Shown here: positions 63,445 through 64,000 of the stretch, in pieces
Layout: each line of letters begins with the position of its first letter
How positions within the stretch are numbered: the stretch's first letter is position 1
NCBI RefSeq assembly: GCF_003025555.1
Contig: NZ_PYMH01000007.1
Coordinates: forward strand, 62,001 to 126,000
Reading direction: 5' to 3'
Source: Photobacterium lutimaris
Lineage (GTDB): Bacteria > Pseudomonadota > Gammaproteobacteria > Enterobacterales > Vibrionaceae
DNA: 64,000 bases
Notes under the pieces: generated by a model
What the model saw: only the letters and a program-made list of their open reading frames with translations
Told to the model about the DNA's origin: nothing
Databases searched by the model: none
Program-made: the position numbers and the translations under genes

Positions 63445-64000
63445 ATGACGAAGTATTTGGTTACCGGTGCCGCCGGCTTTATCGGAAGTGCCGTGGTAGA
63501 GCGGCTTTGTGCCATGGGACATGAGGTGGTCGGGATTGATAACCTCAATGACTATTATGAGGTGTCGCTCAAAGAAGCCCGGCTAGTCAGGGCTGCCCAT
63601 CCGCACTTCACTTTCATTGCCTTGGATCTGGCTGACCGTGACGGTATGGCCAATCTGTTTGCCGAGCAGAAGTTTGATCGGGTGATCCACCTTGCGGCTC
63701 AGGCTGGTGTGCGTTACTCGATTGATAACCCGATGGCGTATGCTGATAGTAACCTGGTGGGGCATTTGGCGATCCTTGAAGGCTGCCGCCATCATAATAT
63801 TGAGCATTTGGTGTATGCTTCTTCCAGCTCTGTCTACGGTCTTAACCAGAAAATGCCGTTCGATACTGCGGATAGTGTCGATCACCCAATTTCCCTGTAT
63901 GCCGCCACCAAGAAATCGAATGAGCTGATGGCTCACACCTATTCGCATCTCTATGGCGTGCCGACGACAGGCCTGCGCTTTTTCACCGTTTATGGTCCTT
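63445..64000 (+). CDS. NAD-dependent nucleotide-sugar epimerase (UDP-glucuronate epimerase-like), cut by window end
   Basis: The first 185 residues of an extended SDR epimerase. The NAD-binding motif is VTGAAGFIGSAVVERL at the N-terminus. IDNLNDYYEVSLKEARL is the signature of UDP-glucuronate 4-epimerases (CapI type). The catalytic Ser is in YASSSSVYG and the Tyr-Lys pair in YAATK. The frame is open at 64000, where the sequence reads FFTVYGP. ATG 63445 is 9 bases after AAGG; ATG 63439 is an alternative. It probably opens a surface polysaccharide cluster beyond the window, which is inference. Confidence 0.85.
   Translation, partial: MTKYLVTGAAGFIGSAVVERLCAMGHEVVGIDNLNDYYEVSLKEARLVRAAHPHFTFIALDLADRDGMANLFAEQKFDRVIHLAAQAGVRYSIDNPMAYADSNLVGHLAILEGCRHHNIEHLVYASSSSVYGLNQKMPFDTADSVDHPISLYAATKKSNELMAHTYSHLYGVPTTGLRFFTVYGP

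Overview
This window is chromosomal DNA of a gamma-proteobacterium, almost certainly a member of the Vibrionaceae. The evidence is gene order together with protein identity: ftsYEX-rpoH, glp genes, ubiCA/plsB/lexA, ompR-envZ, gmk-rpoZ-spoT-trmH-recG, rph-pyrE-slmA-coaBC-radC-rpmBG-mutM. The proteins read like E. coli and Vibrio homologues throughout. The genus cannot be fixed by reading alone; a Photobacterium-like species of moderate GC content is a reasonable guess. No tRNA, rRNA, CRISPR array, integrase, transposase or phage gene is visible, so this is core genome with small accessory patches rather than an island.

Layout. 1-5.9 kb: amino-acid exporter, EAL-HDOD signalling protein, LysR regulator, AbgT transporter and a short-chain dehydrogenase. 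6-10.3 kb: an accessory patch of small membrane and unknown proteins, with an 81-base open reading frame and an 810-base AT-rich noncoding stretch. 10.4-16 kb: yhgN, yhhL-rsmD facing ftsY-ftsE-ftsX, then rpoH. 16-22 kb: a compact glycerol-3-phosphate block, glpE-glpG-glpT-glpR-glpD, with GlpR- and CRP-like sites. 22-28.4 kb: a FliL-like protein, ubiC-ubiA, plsB, lexA with two LexA boxes, and a methyltransferase behind a strong Fur box. 28.7-36.5 kb: a complete caa3-type cytochrome c oxidase cluster with assembly factors and heme A synthesis. 36.6-42 kb: a DinF-type MATE pump, a secreted 3D-domain protein, nfuA, comF, bioH and two unknown proteins. 42-50 kb: tex and greB, ompR-envZ, recG and trmH. 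50-56 kb: spoT, rpoZ, gmk, a GNAT-nitrilase fusion and yicC. 56.5-64 kb: rph, pyrE, slmA, coaBC, radC, rpmB-rpmG, mutM and the start of a nucleotide-sugar epimerase that runs off the end.

How the genes fit together. Glycerol-3-phosphate is imported (GlpT), oxidised into the quinone pool (GlpD) and acylated for phospholipid (PlsB), while UbiC and UbiA make the quinone and GlpR controls the block. The cox cluster supplies subunits I, II and III, copper and heme assembly factors, and heme O/heme A synthesis. The gmk-rpoZ-spoT-trmH-recG row is a nucleotide, transcription and stringent-response group.

The observations most worth a second look are: the Fur box merged with a perfect 15-bp inverted repeat that spans the start codon of the methyltransferase; an 81-base small-protein gene and a Pho-box-like repeat in the 8-9 kb gap; DnaA-box-like sites between rpoH and glpE; a thioredoxin-fold CxxxC protein without histidine in a cox cluster that lacks a visible SCO gene; and two unknown proteins downstream of bioH. 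I do not see a clear new defence or biosynthetic system here.
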